Shown here piece after piece: positions 47,216-55,985 of a DNA stretch of 64,000 nucleotides (position 1 is the stretch's first letter; each line of letters starts with the position of its first letter). Both the position numbers and the translations under genes were made by a program. The stretch comes from RPQJ01 sp963726665. GTDB taxonomy: Bacteria > Pseudomonadota > Gammaproteobacteria > Steroidobacterales > Steroidobacteraceae. The stretch is from positions 1 to 64,000 of the forward strand of contig CAVSDW010000002.1 of assembly GCA_963726665.1 (NCBI GenBank). Reading direction: 5' to 3'. Under the pieces are notes generated by a model that was not told the origin of the DNA, did no database searches, and was given only the letters and a program-made list of their open reading frames with translations.

Positions 47216-47243
47216 TTAGTGCCGGAAAGCCCGGTGCTATAGT
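47216..47243 (+). promoter_or_regulatory. Sigma-70 promoter candidate for the FimX-like gene
   Basis: TTAGTG, 16-base spacer, TATAGT (5 of 6), about 57 bases before the TTG start. The -35 is weak. Confidence 0.4.
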
Positions 47244-47300
47244 CCCGCGGCGTTTTCAGCAGCGTGGTGCCGGCGGACCGGTGCCGCCGAGGATTCGAGC

Positions 47301-49355
47301 TTGGCCGACAATGGCGCAATTCCCCTCCTGGTCCTGTCCCGTCAGCAGGACCCGGCGGAGATCATCAACAGCACCCTGCGTAACGCGGGGCAGCCGGTGC
47401 ACTGCGCCTGGGCACGCGACATCCCGGCACTCGGCGAGGCACTGGCACAGGCCACGCCGCAGCTCATCTTCCTGTGCGTCGTGGACACCGACGAAGCGCG
47501 CGCCGCTCTCGAAGTCCGTAACCGTTACGCGACCCACGTCCCGGCGATCCTGGTCCGCGAATCCGTCGTGGAAGCCGACCTCGTTAAGGCCATGGAGATG
47601 GGTGCCCAGGACGTCGTGACCCTGGCAGCGCGGGGGCGGCTCCAGGCAGTCGCGGCGCGGGAGCTGCGCTCATCGCGGCTCGACGGGGCGCTTGCGGGTA
47701 CGCTCGCCTCGGCACGCCAGTACCGCGACCAGATGAAGGCCTTCATGACCGGCTCGGCGGATGCGATCGCGCACGTGCAGGAAGGCATCGTCGTCGACGT
47801 GAACCCGGCCTGGGTCGAGCTGTTCGGCCATCCGGATGCCGGCGCCGTGCTCGGACAGCCGCTCATGGATTTCTTCCACCAGCGCAGCCACTCGCCGCTC
47901 AAGGGCGCGCTGGTCGCGGCCTCGCAGGGACGCTGGACCGACCACTCACTCGCGAGCGTCGCGCTGCTCCCGGACGGCTCCGAACTGGCGGCCGACCTCG
48001 AGTTCGAGCGCTTCGAGTTCGAGGGCGAGCCCGCCGTGCGCCTGCGGGTCGCCACGCAGAAGCGCGACCTCAAGTCGCTCACCACCCAGCTCGAGGAAGC
48101 ACTGCGCTTCGATACCGCGACAGGCCTGCTCAAGCGCGCGGCGTTCCGCGAGCAGGCCACGGCGCAGGCGACGCAGGCATTGAAGGCCGGTCTCCGCGCG
48201 GTTGTCACCATCGAACCCGACCGGATCGCCGCGCTGGACGGCGAGTTCGGACCGCTCGCGGCCGAGGATGTCATGGACGAACTTGGCTCTGTGCTGCGTT
48301 CACTCCTGCAGCCCGGCGACATCGGCGGCCGCATCACCGGGCAGGGTTTCGCGTTCATGGTCGAACGCGGCAACACCCGTGACCTCGACGCATGGGTCGG
48401 GCGCGTGCTGCAGCGTGTGGCGGAGCACGTCTTCCAGTCGGGCGAGCGCCACTCGGCCACGCTCACCTGCAGCGCGGGCGCCGCCGTATTCAATTCGCAG
48501 GGCGAGGCGCTCGCGGCCCTGCTCGAGTCTTCGGTCAATGCGTGCCGCGCCGCGGCCTCGAGCGGCGGGAACCGCCTGCTGCGACCCGATCCTTCAGCCG
48601 CGAAACCCGAGCTCGAGGAAGCCGACCGCAACTGGGCCGTGCAGATCAAGGCCGCGCTCATGGCAAACCGCTTCCGGCTGGTGCAGCAGCCGATTGCGAG
48701 CCTCGTTGGCGAGGGCGAGCAGATGTTCGACCTGGTCGTGCGCATGCTCGACGAGAAGGGCAACGAAGTGCTGCCCTCAGAGTTCCTCGCGGCGGCCGAA
48801 CGCACCGACCTGATGAAGAACATCGACCGCTGGGTCGTCGGCGCGGCGATGTCCTTCTGCGCCGCCCGCAAGCCGAACCGTGTGTTCGTGCGCGTATCGC
48901 GCGACTCGCTGCGCGACCAGACGCTCGGGACCTGGCTGCACCAGCAGATCAAGGCCTCGGGTGTCGAGCCCTCGCACGTCGTCTTCGAACTGGGCGAGGA
49001 ACTGGCGACCAGGCACCTCAAGGAGGCGCGCGAACTGCGGTCGCTGGTCACCCACCTCGGATTCGGCTTCGCCATCGAAAACTTCGGCTCCGGCCGCGAC
49101 GCGGCACAGATCCTGCGCCACCTGCCCTCGAACTACGTCAAGATCGACGGCTCGCTGATGCAGGGACTGTCCAACGACCGCCGGCTGCAGGAACAGGTCA
49201 AGTCGCTGGTGGACCTGGCGCGGGCGCAGAAGGCGATCACGATCGCCGAGCGCGTCGAGGACGCGAACACCATGGCGGTGCTATGGCAGCTCGGCGTCGA
49301 ATTCGTGCAGGGCTACTTCGTGTCGACCCCGGAGGAAGTCGTGCTCGGGGCGTGA
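47301..49355 (+). CDS. FimX-like receiver-PAS-degenerate GGDEF-degenerate EAL protein
   Basis: A 684-residue cytosolic protein starting at TTG. Order: receiver-like domain (residues 8-125, starting LLVLSRQQDPAEIINSTLR), PAS (about 140-250, QEGIVVDVNPAWVELFGHPD), GGDEF fold (265-440) and EAL fold (445-680). Both catalytic signatures are lost: the GGDEF site reads GQGFAFMVE, the EAL site FDLVVRMLDEKG. The REC-PAS-degenerate GGDEF-degenerate EAL order is that of Pseudomonas FimX, a c-di-GMP effector for type IV pilus twitching. The receiver has no obvious Asp-acceptor context (LIFLCVVDTDEA). Prediction: a c-di-GMP binder rather than an enzyme. fimV lies in the same window. Confidence 0.85.
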   Translation: MADNGAIPLLVLSRQQDPAEIINSTLRNAGQPVHCAWARDIPALGEALAQATPQLIFLCVVDTDEARAALEVRNRYATHVPAILVRESVVEADLVKAMEMGAQDVVTLAARGRLQAVAARELRSSRLDGALAGTLASARQYRDQMKAFMTGSADAIAHVQEGIVVDVNPAWVELFGHPDAGAVLGQPLMDFFHQRSHSPLKGALVAASQGRWTDHSLASVALLPDGSELAADLEFERFEFEGEPAVRLRVATQKRDLKSLTTQLEEALRFDTATGLLKRAAFREQATAQATQALKAGLRAVVTIEPDRIAALDGEFGPLAAEDVMDELGSVLRSLLQPGDIGGRITGQGFAFMVERGNTRDLDAWVGRVLQRVAEHVFQSGERHSATLTCSAGAAVFNSQGEALAALLESSVNACRAAASSGGNRLLRPDPSAAKPELEEADRNWAVQIKAALMANRFRLVQQPIASLVGEGEQMFDLVVRMLDEKGNEVLPSEFLAAAERTDLMKNIDRWVVGAAMSFCAARKPNRVFVRVSRDSLRDQTLGTWLHQQIKASGVEPSHVVFELGEELATRHLKEARELRSLVTHLGFGFAIENFGSGRDAAQILRHLPSNYVKIDGSLMQGLSNDRRLQEQVKSLVDLARAQKAITIAERVEDANTMAVLWQLGVEFVQGYFVSTPEEVVLGA

Positions 49356-49370
49356 CGGAGAGCGGTTAAT

Positions 49371-51626
49371 TCAGCCGCTTTCCACTTCCAGCCCGTCCAC
49401 CTTCCTCCACCCCCTCGGCAGCACGGCGCCACGCTGACCGCGCTCACCGCGGTACTCGCCGAGTTCGCGGAAGCTGATGCCCATGTGCCGCTCGCCGGAA
49501 AGCACGCGCAGCGTCTGTCCCGCCGCGACGACGGCGACCGCGACCAGCGTCTCCTCGCCGCTCAACGCCTTCTTCGTCGGGATGCCGAAGATCTTGTTGC
49601 CCTTGCCGCGCGGCAGTTCGGGCAGGTCTGCAACCGGGAACGCGAGCAGCCGACCGTCCGAATTCACGGCGGCGAGCAGCGCGCCCTCGCCCGCCGGCAG
49701 CGGCATCGGCGCCAGCACCCCGGTCCCGTCTGGCACCTTGAGCGCGGCCTTGCCCGCACGGTTGCGACTGTGCAGGTCGCCGAGCTTCACGACGAAGCCG
49801 TAGCCCGCGCTTCCCGCGAGCACCCAGCGCTCCTCGGGCTCGCCGATCAGGACACCCGGGAACGTGGCGCCATCCGGCGGGTCCAGCCGGCCCGAAAGCG
49901 GCTCGCCCTGCCCGCGCGCCGAGGGCAGTGCGTGCGCCGGCAGGCTGTAGGCACGGCCGGTGCTGTCCAGGAACACCGCCAGTTGCGTGCTGCGGCCGCG
50001 CGCCATGCAGCGGTATTCGTCGCCTGTCTTGTAGGACAGGGAGCGCGGATCGATGTCGTGTCCCTTCGCAGCGCGGACCCAGCCGCTGCGCGAGAGCACG
50101 ACGGTCACCGGCTCGCTCGCCACGAGCTCGGTCTCTGCAATCGCCTGCGCGGCCGCGCGTTCCACGATGCGGCTGCGACGGTCGTCGCCGAACTTCTCGG
50201 AGTCCGCGATGATCTCGTCGCGCACCAGCTTCTTCAGCCGCGCCTTGCTGCCGAGCGTCTTCACGAGTTCGTCGCGCTCCGCGGCCAGCTTCTCCTGCTC
50301 GCCCCGGATCTTCATCTCCTCGAGCTTCGCCAGGTGCCGCAGCTTGGTCTCCAGGATCGCCTCGGCCTGCAACTCCGAGAGCTGGAAGCGCGCGATGAGC
50401 GCCTCCTTGGGTTCTTCCTCGTAGCGGACGATGCGGATGACCTCGTCCAGGTTCAGGTACGCGACCAGCAGTCCGTCGAGGATGTGCAGGCGTGCATTGA
50501 TCTTTTCGAGCCGGTGGTTGAGCCGGCGCGTCACGGTGTCGACCCGGAACAGCAACCACTCCTCGAGCAGCGGCTTCAGCCCCATGACCCGTGGACGGCC
50601 GTCGCGCGCGATCACGTTCATGTTCGCCCGGTAGCTGCGCTCGAGGTCCGTGGTGGCGAAGAGGTGCGCCATGACCTGCTCGACGTCCACGCGGTTCGAG
50701 CGCGGCGTGATCACGAGCCGGGTCGGGTGCTCGTGGTCCGACTCGTCGCGAAGGTCCTCGACCATCGGCAGCTTCTTGGCGCGCATCTGCACGGCGATCT
50801 GCTCGAGCACCTTCGAGCCCGACACCTGGTAGGGCAGCTCGGTGATGATGATCTCGCCGTCCTCGAGCTCGTAGCGCGCGCGGGCGCGGAACGTGCCGTT
50901 GCCGGTCTCGTAGATCCTGGCGAGGTCCTCGCGCGACGAGATGATCTCGGCGCCGGTCGGGAAGTCGGGGCCCAGCACGTGCTCGCAGAGCTGCGCGACC
51001 GTGGCCTTGGGATCCTCGAGCAGGCGCACGCAGGCGGCGGCCACCTCGCGCAGGTTGTGCGGCGGGATGTCGGTCGCCATGCCCACCGCGATGCCGGTCG
51101 CGCCGTTCAGCAGCACGTTCGGCAGCCGCGCCGGGAGCAGCGCGGGTTCCTCGAGCGTGCCGTCGAAGTTCGGCGTCCAGTCGACCGTTCCGTCGCCGAG
51201 TTCCGCGAGCAGCACGTCGGCGTAACGCGTGAGCTTCGACTCCGTGTAGCGCATCGCGGCGAACGACTTCGGGTCGTCCGGCGAGCCGAAGTTGCCCTGC
51301 CCGTCCACGATCGGGTAACGATACGAGAACGACTGCGCCATCAGCACCAGCGCCTCGTAGCAGGCCGAGTCGCCATGCGGGTGGAACTTGCCGATCACGT
51401 CGCCGACCGTGCGCGCGGACTTCTTGTGCTTGGAGGTCGCGGCGAGACCGAGCTCGCTCATCGCGTAGGTGATTCGCCGCTGCACGGGCTTCAGGCCGTC
51501 GCCGACGTGGGGCAGCGCCCGGTCGAGGATCACGTACATCGAGTACTCGAGGTACGCCTTCTCGGTGAAGGTCCTGAGCGGCAGCCGCTCGACGCCTTCG
51601 AAATTGAGTTCGTTCTGCGCGGTCAC
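49371..51626 (-). CDS. parC: DNA topoisomerase IV subunit A
   Basis: ParC forms, with ParE, the enzyme that unlinks daughter chromosomes. 751 residues, intact. The catalytic tyrosine is in SFAAMRYTESKLTRYAD; the quinolone-resistance region reads GKFHPHGDSACYEALVLMA with the sensitive-type Ser and Glu in place. It has the shorter ParC-type C-terminal domain and no GyrA box. It follows parE by 16 bases. A short AGCGG/CCGCT hairpin separates its stop from the convergent FimX-like gene. Confidence 0.96.
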   Translation of the reverse strand: MTAQNELNFEGVERLPLRTFTEKAYLEYSMYVILDRALPHVGDGLKPVQRRITYAMSELGLAATSKHKKSARTVGDVIGKFHPHGDSACYEALVLMAQSFSYRYPIVDGQGNFGSPDDPKSFAAMRYTESKLTRYADVLLAELGDGTVDWTPNFDGTLEEPALLPARLPNVLLNGATGIAVGMATDIPPHNLREVAAACVRLLEDPKATVAQLCEHVLGPDFPTGAEIISSREDLARIYETGNGTFRARARYELEDGEIIITELPYQVSGSKVLEQIAVQMRAKKLPMVEDLRDESDHEHPTRLVITPRSNRVDVEQVMAHLFATTDLERSYRANMNVIARDGRPRVMGLKPLLEEWLLFRVDTVTRRLNHRLEKINARLHILDGLLVAYLNLDEVIRIVRYEEEPKEALIARFQLSELQAEAILETKLRHLAKLEEMKIRGEQEKLAAERDELVKTLGSKARLKKLVRDEIIADSEKFGDDRRSRIVERAAAQAIAETELVASEPVTVVLSRSGWVRAAKGHDIDPRSLSYKTGDEYRCMARGRSTQLAVFLDSTGRAYSLPAHALPSARGQGEPLSGRLDPPDGATFPGVLIGEPEERWVLAGSAGYGFVVKLGDLHSRNRAGKAALKVPDGTGVLAPMPLPAGEGALLAAVNSDGRLLAFPVADLPELPRGKGNKIFGIPTKKALSGEETLVAVAVVAAGQTLRVLSGERHMGISFRELGEYRGERGQRGAVLPRGWRKVDGLEVESG

Positions 51627-51642
51627 GGTTACTCCGGCGGGA

Positions 51643-53535
51643 TCACGGCTGCACGGCAGCCAGGTTGCCCTTGGTCTCGAGCCACTCGCGGCGGTCTGCG
51701 GCCCGCTTCTTGGCGAGCATCATGTCCATGGTCTGGTCCGCGTGGTCCTTCGCGTCCACGGTGAGCTGGACGAGGCGGCGGGTCTCGGTCGCCATGGTCG
51801 TCTCGCGAAGCTGCAGCGCGCTCATCTCGCCCAGCCCCTTGAAGCGCGTGACCATCGGCTTGGCGCGCGGATTCTCCGCGCGGATGCGGTCGAGGATCCC
51901 GTTGCGCTCGGCCTCGTCGAGCGCGTACTCGACCTGCTTGCCGTAGTCGATGCGGAACAGCGGCGGCATCGCCACGAACACGTGGCCGGCGAGCACCAGC
52001 GGGCGGAAGTGCCGCAGGAAGAATGCGCAGAGCAGCGTCGCAATGTGCAGGCCGTCCGAATCCGCGTCCGCGAGGATGCAGATCTTGTGGTACCGGAGCG
52101 CCGCGACGTCGTCGGTGGCCGGGTCAACGCCGATCGCCACCGCGATGTCGTGCACCTCCTGCGATGACAGGATCTCGCCCGCGTCCACCTCCCAGGTGTT
52201 CAGGATCTTGCCGCGCAGCGGCATCACGGCCTGGAATTCGCGGTCGCGCGCCTGCTTGGCCGAGCCGCCCGCCGAGTCGCCCTCGACCAGGAAGAGCTCC
52301 GTCCGCCGGGGGTCCTGGCTGGTGCAGTCGGCGAGCTTGCCGGGAAGTGCCGGGCCGCTCACGACGCGCTTGCGCGCGACCTTCTGGCTGGCCTTCAGCC
52401 GATCCTGCGCGTTCCCGATCGCGAGCTGCGCGATGCCCTCGCCGGCTTCCGGGTGCTGGTTCAGCCACAATCCGAACTGGTCCTTGACGATGCCGGAGAC
52501 GAAGGCCGCAGGCTCGCGCGAGGTGAGCCGCTCCTTCGTCTGCCCGGCGAACTGCGGGTCGCGCATCTTCGTCGACAGCACGTAGCTCGCGTCGTCCCAC
52601 ACGTCCTCCGGGGCGAGCTTGAGCCCGCGCGGCAGGAGGTTGCGGAACTCGCAGAATTCGCGGATGGCCTCGGTGAGGCCGAGCCGGAAGCCGTTGACGT
52701 GCGTTCCGCCGATCAGTGTCGGGATCAGGTTGACGTAGCTCTCCTCGACGCGCGTGCCTCCGTCCGTGCGCCACGCGACCGCCCAGTCCACCCCCTCCAT
52801 CTCGCCCTCGATGCTGCCGGTGAACGGGTCCTCGGGAAGCCACTCACCGCCCTCGAGCGACTCGCGCAGGTACTGCTCGAGGCCGCCGGTGTAGACCCAG
52901 GTCTCCTTCTCGCCGGTCTTCTCGACCGCAAGCCGCATCTCGAGTCCCGGGCACAGCACGGCCTTGGCCTTGAGCACGTGCTTCAGCTTCGGCAGCGCGA
53001 TGTCCGGGCTGTCGAAATACGAGACGTCGGGCCAGAAGCGCAGTGTCGTGCCGGTGTTGGCCTTGCCGACCTCGCCCACGACCTCGAGCTTCGACTTCAC
53101 CTTCCCGTTCGCGAACGAGATGTTGTATTCCTTGCCGCCGCGCCGGACCCAGCACTCGAGGTTCTTCGAGAGCGCGTTCACCACCGACACGCCCACGCCG
53201 TGCAGGCCGCCGGAGAACTTGTACGCCCCGTCGGAGAACTTGCCGCCCGCGTGCAGGCGCGTGAGGATGAGCTCCACGCCGCTCACCTTCTCCTTCGGAT
53301 GGATGTCCACGGGCATGCCGCGGCCGTCGTCGGTGACCTCGACGGATCCGTCCTTGTGGACGGTGACCGAGATCCTGGTGCAGTGACCGGAGAGCGCCTC
53401 GTCGACGCTGTTGTCGACCACCTCGTGCACGAGGTGGTTCGGCCGGCTCGTGTCGGTGTACATGCCCGGCCGGCGCCGGACGGGCTCGAGTCCGCTCAGG
53501 ACTTCGATGTCTTGAGCGGTGTAGGTCTGTGTCAT
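51643..53535 (-). CDS. parE: DNA topoisomerase IV subunit B
   Basis: ParE is the ATPase subunit of topoisomerase IV. 630 residues, intact. GHKL motifs: VHEVVDNSVDEALSGH, VTDDGRGMPVDIHPKE and GGLHGVGVSVVNALS. Toprim motifs: LFLVEGDSAGGSAKQARDRE, MPLRGKILNTWEV and ILADADSDGLHIATLLC. The 630-residue length and the parC neighbour assign it to ParE rather than GyrB. A TAGAAT -10-like box lies at 53576-53581 on the minus strand. Confidence 0.96.
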   Translation of the reverse strand: MTQTYTAQDIEVLSGLEPVRRRPGMYTDTSRPNHLVHEVVDNSVDEALSGHCTRISVTVHKDGSVEVTDDGRGMPVDIHPKEKVSGVELILTRLHAGGKFSDGAYKFSGGLHGVGVSVVNALSKNLECWVRRGGKEYNISFANGKVKSKLEVVGEVGKANTGTTLRFWPDVSYFDSPDIALPKLKHVLKAKAVLCPGLEMRLAVEKTGEKETWVYTGGLEQYLRESLEGGEWLPEDPFTGSIEGEMEGVDWAVAWRTDGGTRVEESYVNLIPTLIGGTHVNGFRLGLTEAIREFCEFRNLLPRGLKLAPEDVWDDASYVLSTKMRDPQFAGQTKERLTSREPAAFVSGIVKDQFGLWLNQHPEAGEGIAQLAIGNAQDRLKASQKVARKRVVSGPALPGKLADCTSQDPRRTELFLVEGDSAGGSAKQARDREFQAVMPLRGKILNTWEVDAGEILSSQEVHDIAVAIGVDPATDDVAALRYHKICILADADSDGLHIATLLCAFFLRHFRPLVLAGHVFVAMPPLFRIDYGKQVEYALDEAERNGILDRIRAENPRAKPMVTRFKGLGEMSALQLRETTMATETRRLVQLTVDAKDHADQTMDMMLAKKRAADRREWLETKGNLAAVQP

Positions 53536-53659
53536 CTTTGGTCGTTCCGCGGGCTCGCGTCAGAAAGGCGCGCGGATTCTAGCAGCGCTGTCGCGCGCCG
53601 TGGGAATGGCTGCAGCGGCACTCACGGTCAGCCGGGAGTACGCACCCGGGCGGCGTCAC

Positions 53660-53757
53660 GACGAGTCCGTCCGCGAAAACGCCGTGAACCCGTCCATGGG
53701 GGCTCCGTGCGCCGCGTCCATGCGGCGCACGGTTTCGCGGACGGACTCGTCATGCCG
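53660..53757. repeat. Twin-loop element, copy 3, with perfect 19-bp outer arms
   Basis: Outer arms GACGAGTCCGTCCGCGAAA (53660-53678) and its exact complement (53733-53751). Inside: box CCC-GTCCAT-GGG (near 53689-53700) and hairpin CCGTGCGCCGC-GTCCAT-GCGGCGCACGG (53705-53732). The two loops are identical (GTCCAT; ATGGAC on the other strand). The element lies 124 bases upstream of parE. Confidence 0.9.
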
Positions 53758-53809
53758 CCGCCCTCGTGGCGACTGCGTCGCGGCGGGCGGCCGACGGCGG
53801 AAATCCTCC

Positions 53810-53890
53810 GGCGGGCGTCGCGCGGCAGGGATGCCGCGCGTTTATGCCCTTTAGGGTCGAGCCCCCAGGGATGGGTTCACGGCGTCCCGC
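53810..53890. repeat. Twin-loop element, copy 4
   Basis: Hairpin GCGCGGC-AGGGAT-GCCGCGC (53820-53839), a small CCCTTTAGGG dyad, then box CCC-AGGGAT-GGG (53864-53875) and TTCACGGCGTCCCGC. The two loops are identical (AGGGAT). It lies 64 bases downstream of the DUF3501 gene, in inverted orientation to copy 3. Confidence 0.88.
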
Positions 53891-53953
53891 CGCGAGTGAT
53901 CCCGGTTGGTCGCCCGGCGGCAACAGGTCGACGTTCGAGCTGCAGCGACGTCG

Positions 53954-54544
53954 CTATGCGAGATCCCGCACCAGCGACGCGCGCGAGGCTTCCGGCAACG
54001 GATCCACCGAGTGGCGGTAGGCGTCGTGATCCATGCCGATGGACACCGCCGCGCCGGCTTTCGCCGCCTCGACCATCGCGGGCGCGAGCTCGAAGCGCAG
54101 GAAGTGCACCGCCGAGGTCTTTTCTGCGTTCTCGCGCTCGAGGTCCTCGTCGGCGATGGCGAATACACGCTCGTGGCCCGCGACCTGTACCCAGCAACGA
54201 TCCTCGACGCCCTTGAGCGCGGCGAGTGCCGTGCGTCGCTCGTCGGCGTCGGGGTACTCGATGAGCAGCGTCACCTTCCAGTTGGCGCCGTCGGGCACCA
54301 GCGGGTTGTACGCGGCGAGTTCGTCGTCGATACCCGCGGGCTCGAAGATGCGCTCGATGCGCAGCATCTCCTGCACCTGGTACTGCACGGTGAGCCGGTC
54401 CTCGAAAGACCAGGTGGCATTCGGCCCGCACTGGACGGTGCGGGAGCGCTTGTGAGCCAGCACCGTAGGCCGGAATTCCGCGCGGCGACGCGCGTACTGC
54501 TCGAGGCTCATCAGGTCCTCGGGTCGCAGGGCGCGGCGCGTCAC
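53954..54544 (-). CDS. DUF3501 family protein
   Basis: A 196-residue protein beginning at GTG, which overlaps the stop of the Fe-S oxidoreductase (GTGA). It starts MTRRALRPEDLMSLEQYARR and contains RTVQCGPNATWSFEDRLTVQ and HFLRFELAPAMVEAAKAGA, the usual DUF3501 layout. Function unknown; this family is repeatedly found beside a rubrerythrin and a GlpC-like Fe-S protein, so a role in peroxide defence or redox repair is inferred. Confidence 0.88.
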   Translation of the reverse strand: MTRRALRPEDLMSLEQYARRRAEFRPTVLAHKRSRTVQCGPNATWSFEDRLTVQYQVQEMLRIERIFEPAGIDDELAAYNPLVPDGANWKVTLLIEYPDADERRTALAALKGVEDRCWVQVAGHERVFAIADEDLERENAEKTSAVHFLRFELAPAMVEAAKAGAAVSIGMDHDAYRHSVDPLPEASRASLVRDLA

Positions 54545-55893
54545 AAGCCGTACGCCTTGCGCAGCAGGGTGAGCGGGTGCGTCGGCCCCTGCCCGCCCTC
54601 GAGTGCGGACTCGATCTGGTGGCCCGCCATCGGGCAGTCGCTCGCGTAGTGGTCGGGCGCGGCCGCCTTCACCTTGTTGAACACGGGCTTTCCGATCTTC
54701 ATCGACACGTCGCGGTACTCGCGCTTCACCCCGTACGTCCCGTTGTGCCCCGAGCAGCGCTCGATCGCCTCGATCTCGGTGCCCGGCACCAGCGAGAGCA
54801 CGTCGCGCGTCTTGAGCCCGAGGTTCTGCACACGCAGGTGACAGGGCACGTGGTAGCTCACCTTCCCGAGCTGGCGGACGAAGTCGGTGCGCAGCAGGCC
54901 CGCCTTGTGCCGCAGCATCAGGTACTCGAAGGGGTCGAACATGGCCGCCTTGACCTTCCGTACCAGCGGATCGTCCGGGAAGAGCAGGGGCAGCTCCTGC
55001 TTGAACATGAGCACGCAGGACGGGATCGGTGCCACGATGTCGCAGCCCTGGTCCACGAGCGCCGCCATGGCCGGGACATTGACGTTCTTTGCTTCCTCGA
55101 TCGCCGCGAGATCCCCGAGTTCGAGCTTGGGCATTCCGCAGCAGCGTTCCTTCTGGATCACGCTCACCGCGATGCCGTTGTGGCGGAAGACCGCGGCGAG
55201 GTCGGCGTCGATGTCGGGCTCGTTGCGGTTGCAGTAACAGGTCGCGAACAGTGCGACCCGTCCCGTCGTCTCCGGCGTCGCCTTCGCCTCGAGGCCAGGC
55301 CGATCGCCGCGCGCGACGCGCTTGCGGCCGGAGTCGCTGTAGTAGTCCGGAATCGGCGCCCCGGGATGTACGCCGAGCGTCTTGTCGAGCATCGTCCGCC
55401 CGAACGCGCTGCGGTTCACGAGGTTGACCGCCTGCGCCACGACCGGGATGCCGGCGATGGAACCGACCGCATCGGTCGAGGTGAGGATGCGGTCGCGCAG
55501 TCGCACGCCGCCCTGCTTGAATTTCACCGCCTTGGCGCGAAGCATCAGGTGCGGGAAGTCGATGTTCCAAGGGTGCGGCGGCACGTACGGGCACTTGGTC
55601 ATGTAGCACATGTCGCAGAGGTAGCAGTGGTCGGCCACCTCCCAGTAGACCTTGCGGTCCACGCCGTCGAGTTCGCTGGTCGGGCTCGCGTCGATGGCGT
55701 CGAAGAGCAGCGGGAACGCGTTGCACAGGCTGAAGCAGCGGCGGCAACCGTGGCAGAGATCGTAGACCCGGTGCAGCTCCGTGAAGAGTGCTTCCTCGTC
55801 GTAGAACCCCGGGTCGCGCCACGCGACCGGGTGCCGTGTCGGCGCTGCGAGGCTGCCCTCGCGTGCGGACGGGGTGCCCATTTCTTCCGCCAT
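54541..55893 (-). CDS. GlpC/heterodisulfide-reductase-like Fe-S oxidoreductase
   Basis: A 450-residue protein with two ferredoxin-type cysteine clusters (YDLCHGCRRCFSLCNAF near residue 46; HCYLCDMCYMTKCPYVPPHP near 90) and two CCG-type domains. These contain ATCYCNRNEPD with KERCCGMPKLELGD, and YHVPCHLRVQNLG with IERCSGHNGTYG, where the second CCG is CSG. It probably passes electrons to a partner such as the rubrerythrin encoded just upstream. No flavin or membrane segment is visible. Middle gene of rubrerythrin-FeS-DUF3501. Confidence 0.9.
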   Translation of the reverse strand: MAEEMGTPSAREGSLAAPTRHPVAWRDPGFYDEEALFTELHRVYDLCHGCRRCFSLCNAFPLLFDAIDASPTSELDGVDRKVYWEVADHCYLCDMCYMTKCPYVPPHPWNIDFPHLMLRAKAVKFKQGGVRLRDRILTSTDAVGSIAGIPVVAQAVNLVNRSAFGRTMLDKTLGVHPGAPIPDYYSDSGRKRVARGDRPGLEAKATPETTGRVALFATCYCNRNEPDIDADLAAVFRHNGIAVSVIQKERCCGMPKLELGDLAAIEEAKNVNVPAMAALVDQGCDIVAPIPSCVLMFKQELPLLFPDDPLVRKVKAAMFDPFEYLMLRHKAGLLRTDFVRQLGKVSYHVPCHLRVQNLGLKTRDVLSLVPGTEIEAIERCSGHNGTYGVKREYRDVSMKIGKPVFNKVKAAAPDHYASDCPMAGHQIESALEGGQGPTHPLTLLRKAYGL

Positions 55894-55928
55894 CGAATTA
55901 CTCCTGTCTCGAGGCTCGTCCCGGAAGC

Positions 55929-55957
55929 AAAAAAGGGCGGACCCGTGGGGCCCGCCC
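55929..55957 (-). terminator. Rho-independent terminator after rubrerythrin
   Basis: On the minus strand GGGCGG-G-CCC-CAC-GGG-T-CCGCCC forms a 9-bp stem with one mismatch and a 3-base loop, followed by TTTTTT. It is 29 bases past the rubrerythrin stop, so most transcripts should end before the Fe-S gene, setting a higher rubrerythrin level. Confidence 0.8.
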
Positions 55958-55985
55958 TCCTGCGATTGCCGCCGTAACGGACGGA

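Larger units (their letters stand above)
46955..47300. other. 346-bp divergent intergenic region, efp / FimX-like gene
   Basis: No gene is supported here. It holds the promoter candidates at 47028-47057 (minus) and 47216-47243 (plus) and GC-rich sequence with short C/G runs. No twin-loop or GGGGACATTC repeat is seen. Confidence 0.6.
53536..53953. other. 418-bp intergenic region holding two twin-loop elements
   Basis: No gene is supported. It holds a -10-like box for parE (53576-53581), a twin-loop element with 19-bp outer arms (53660-53757), a GC-rich stretch, and a second element (53810-53890). Short open frames across it only read through the repeats. Confidence 0.7.
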
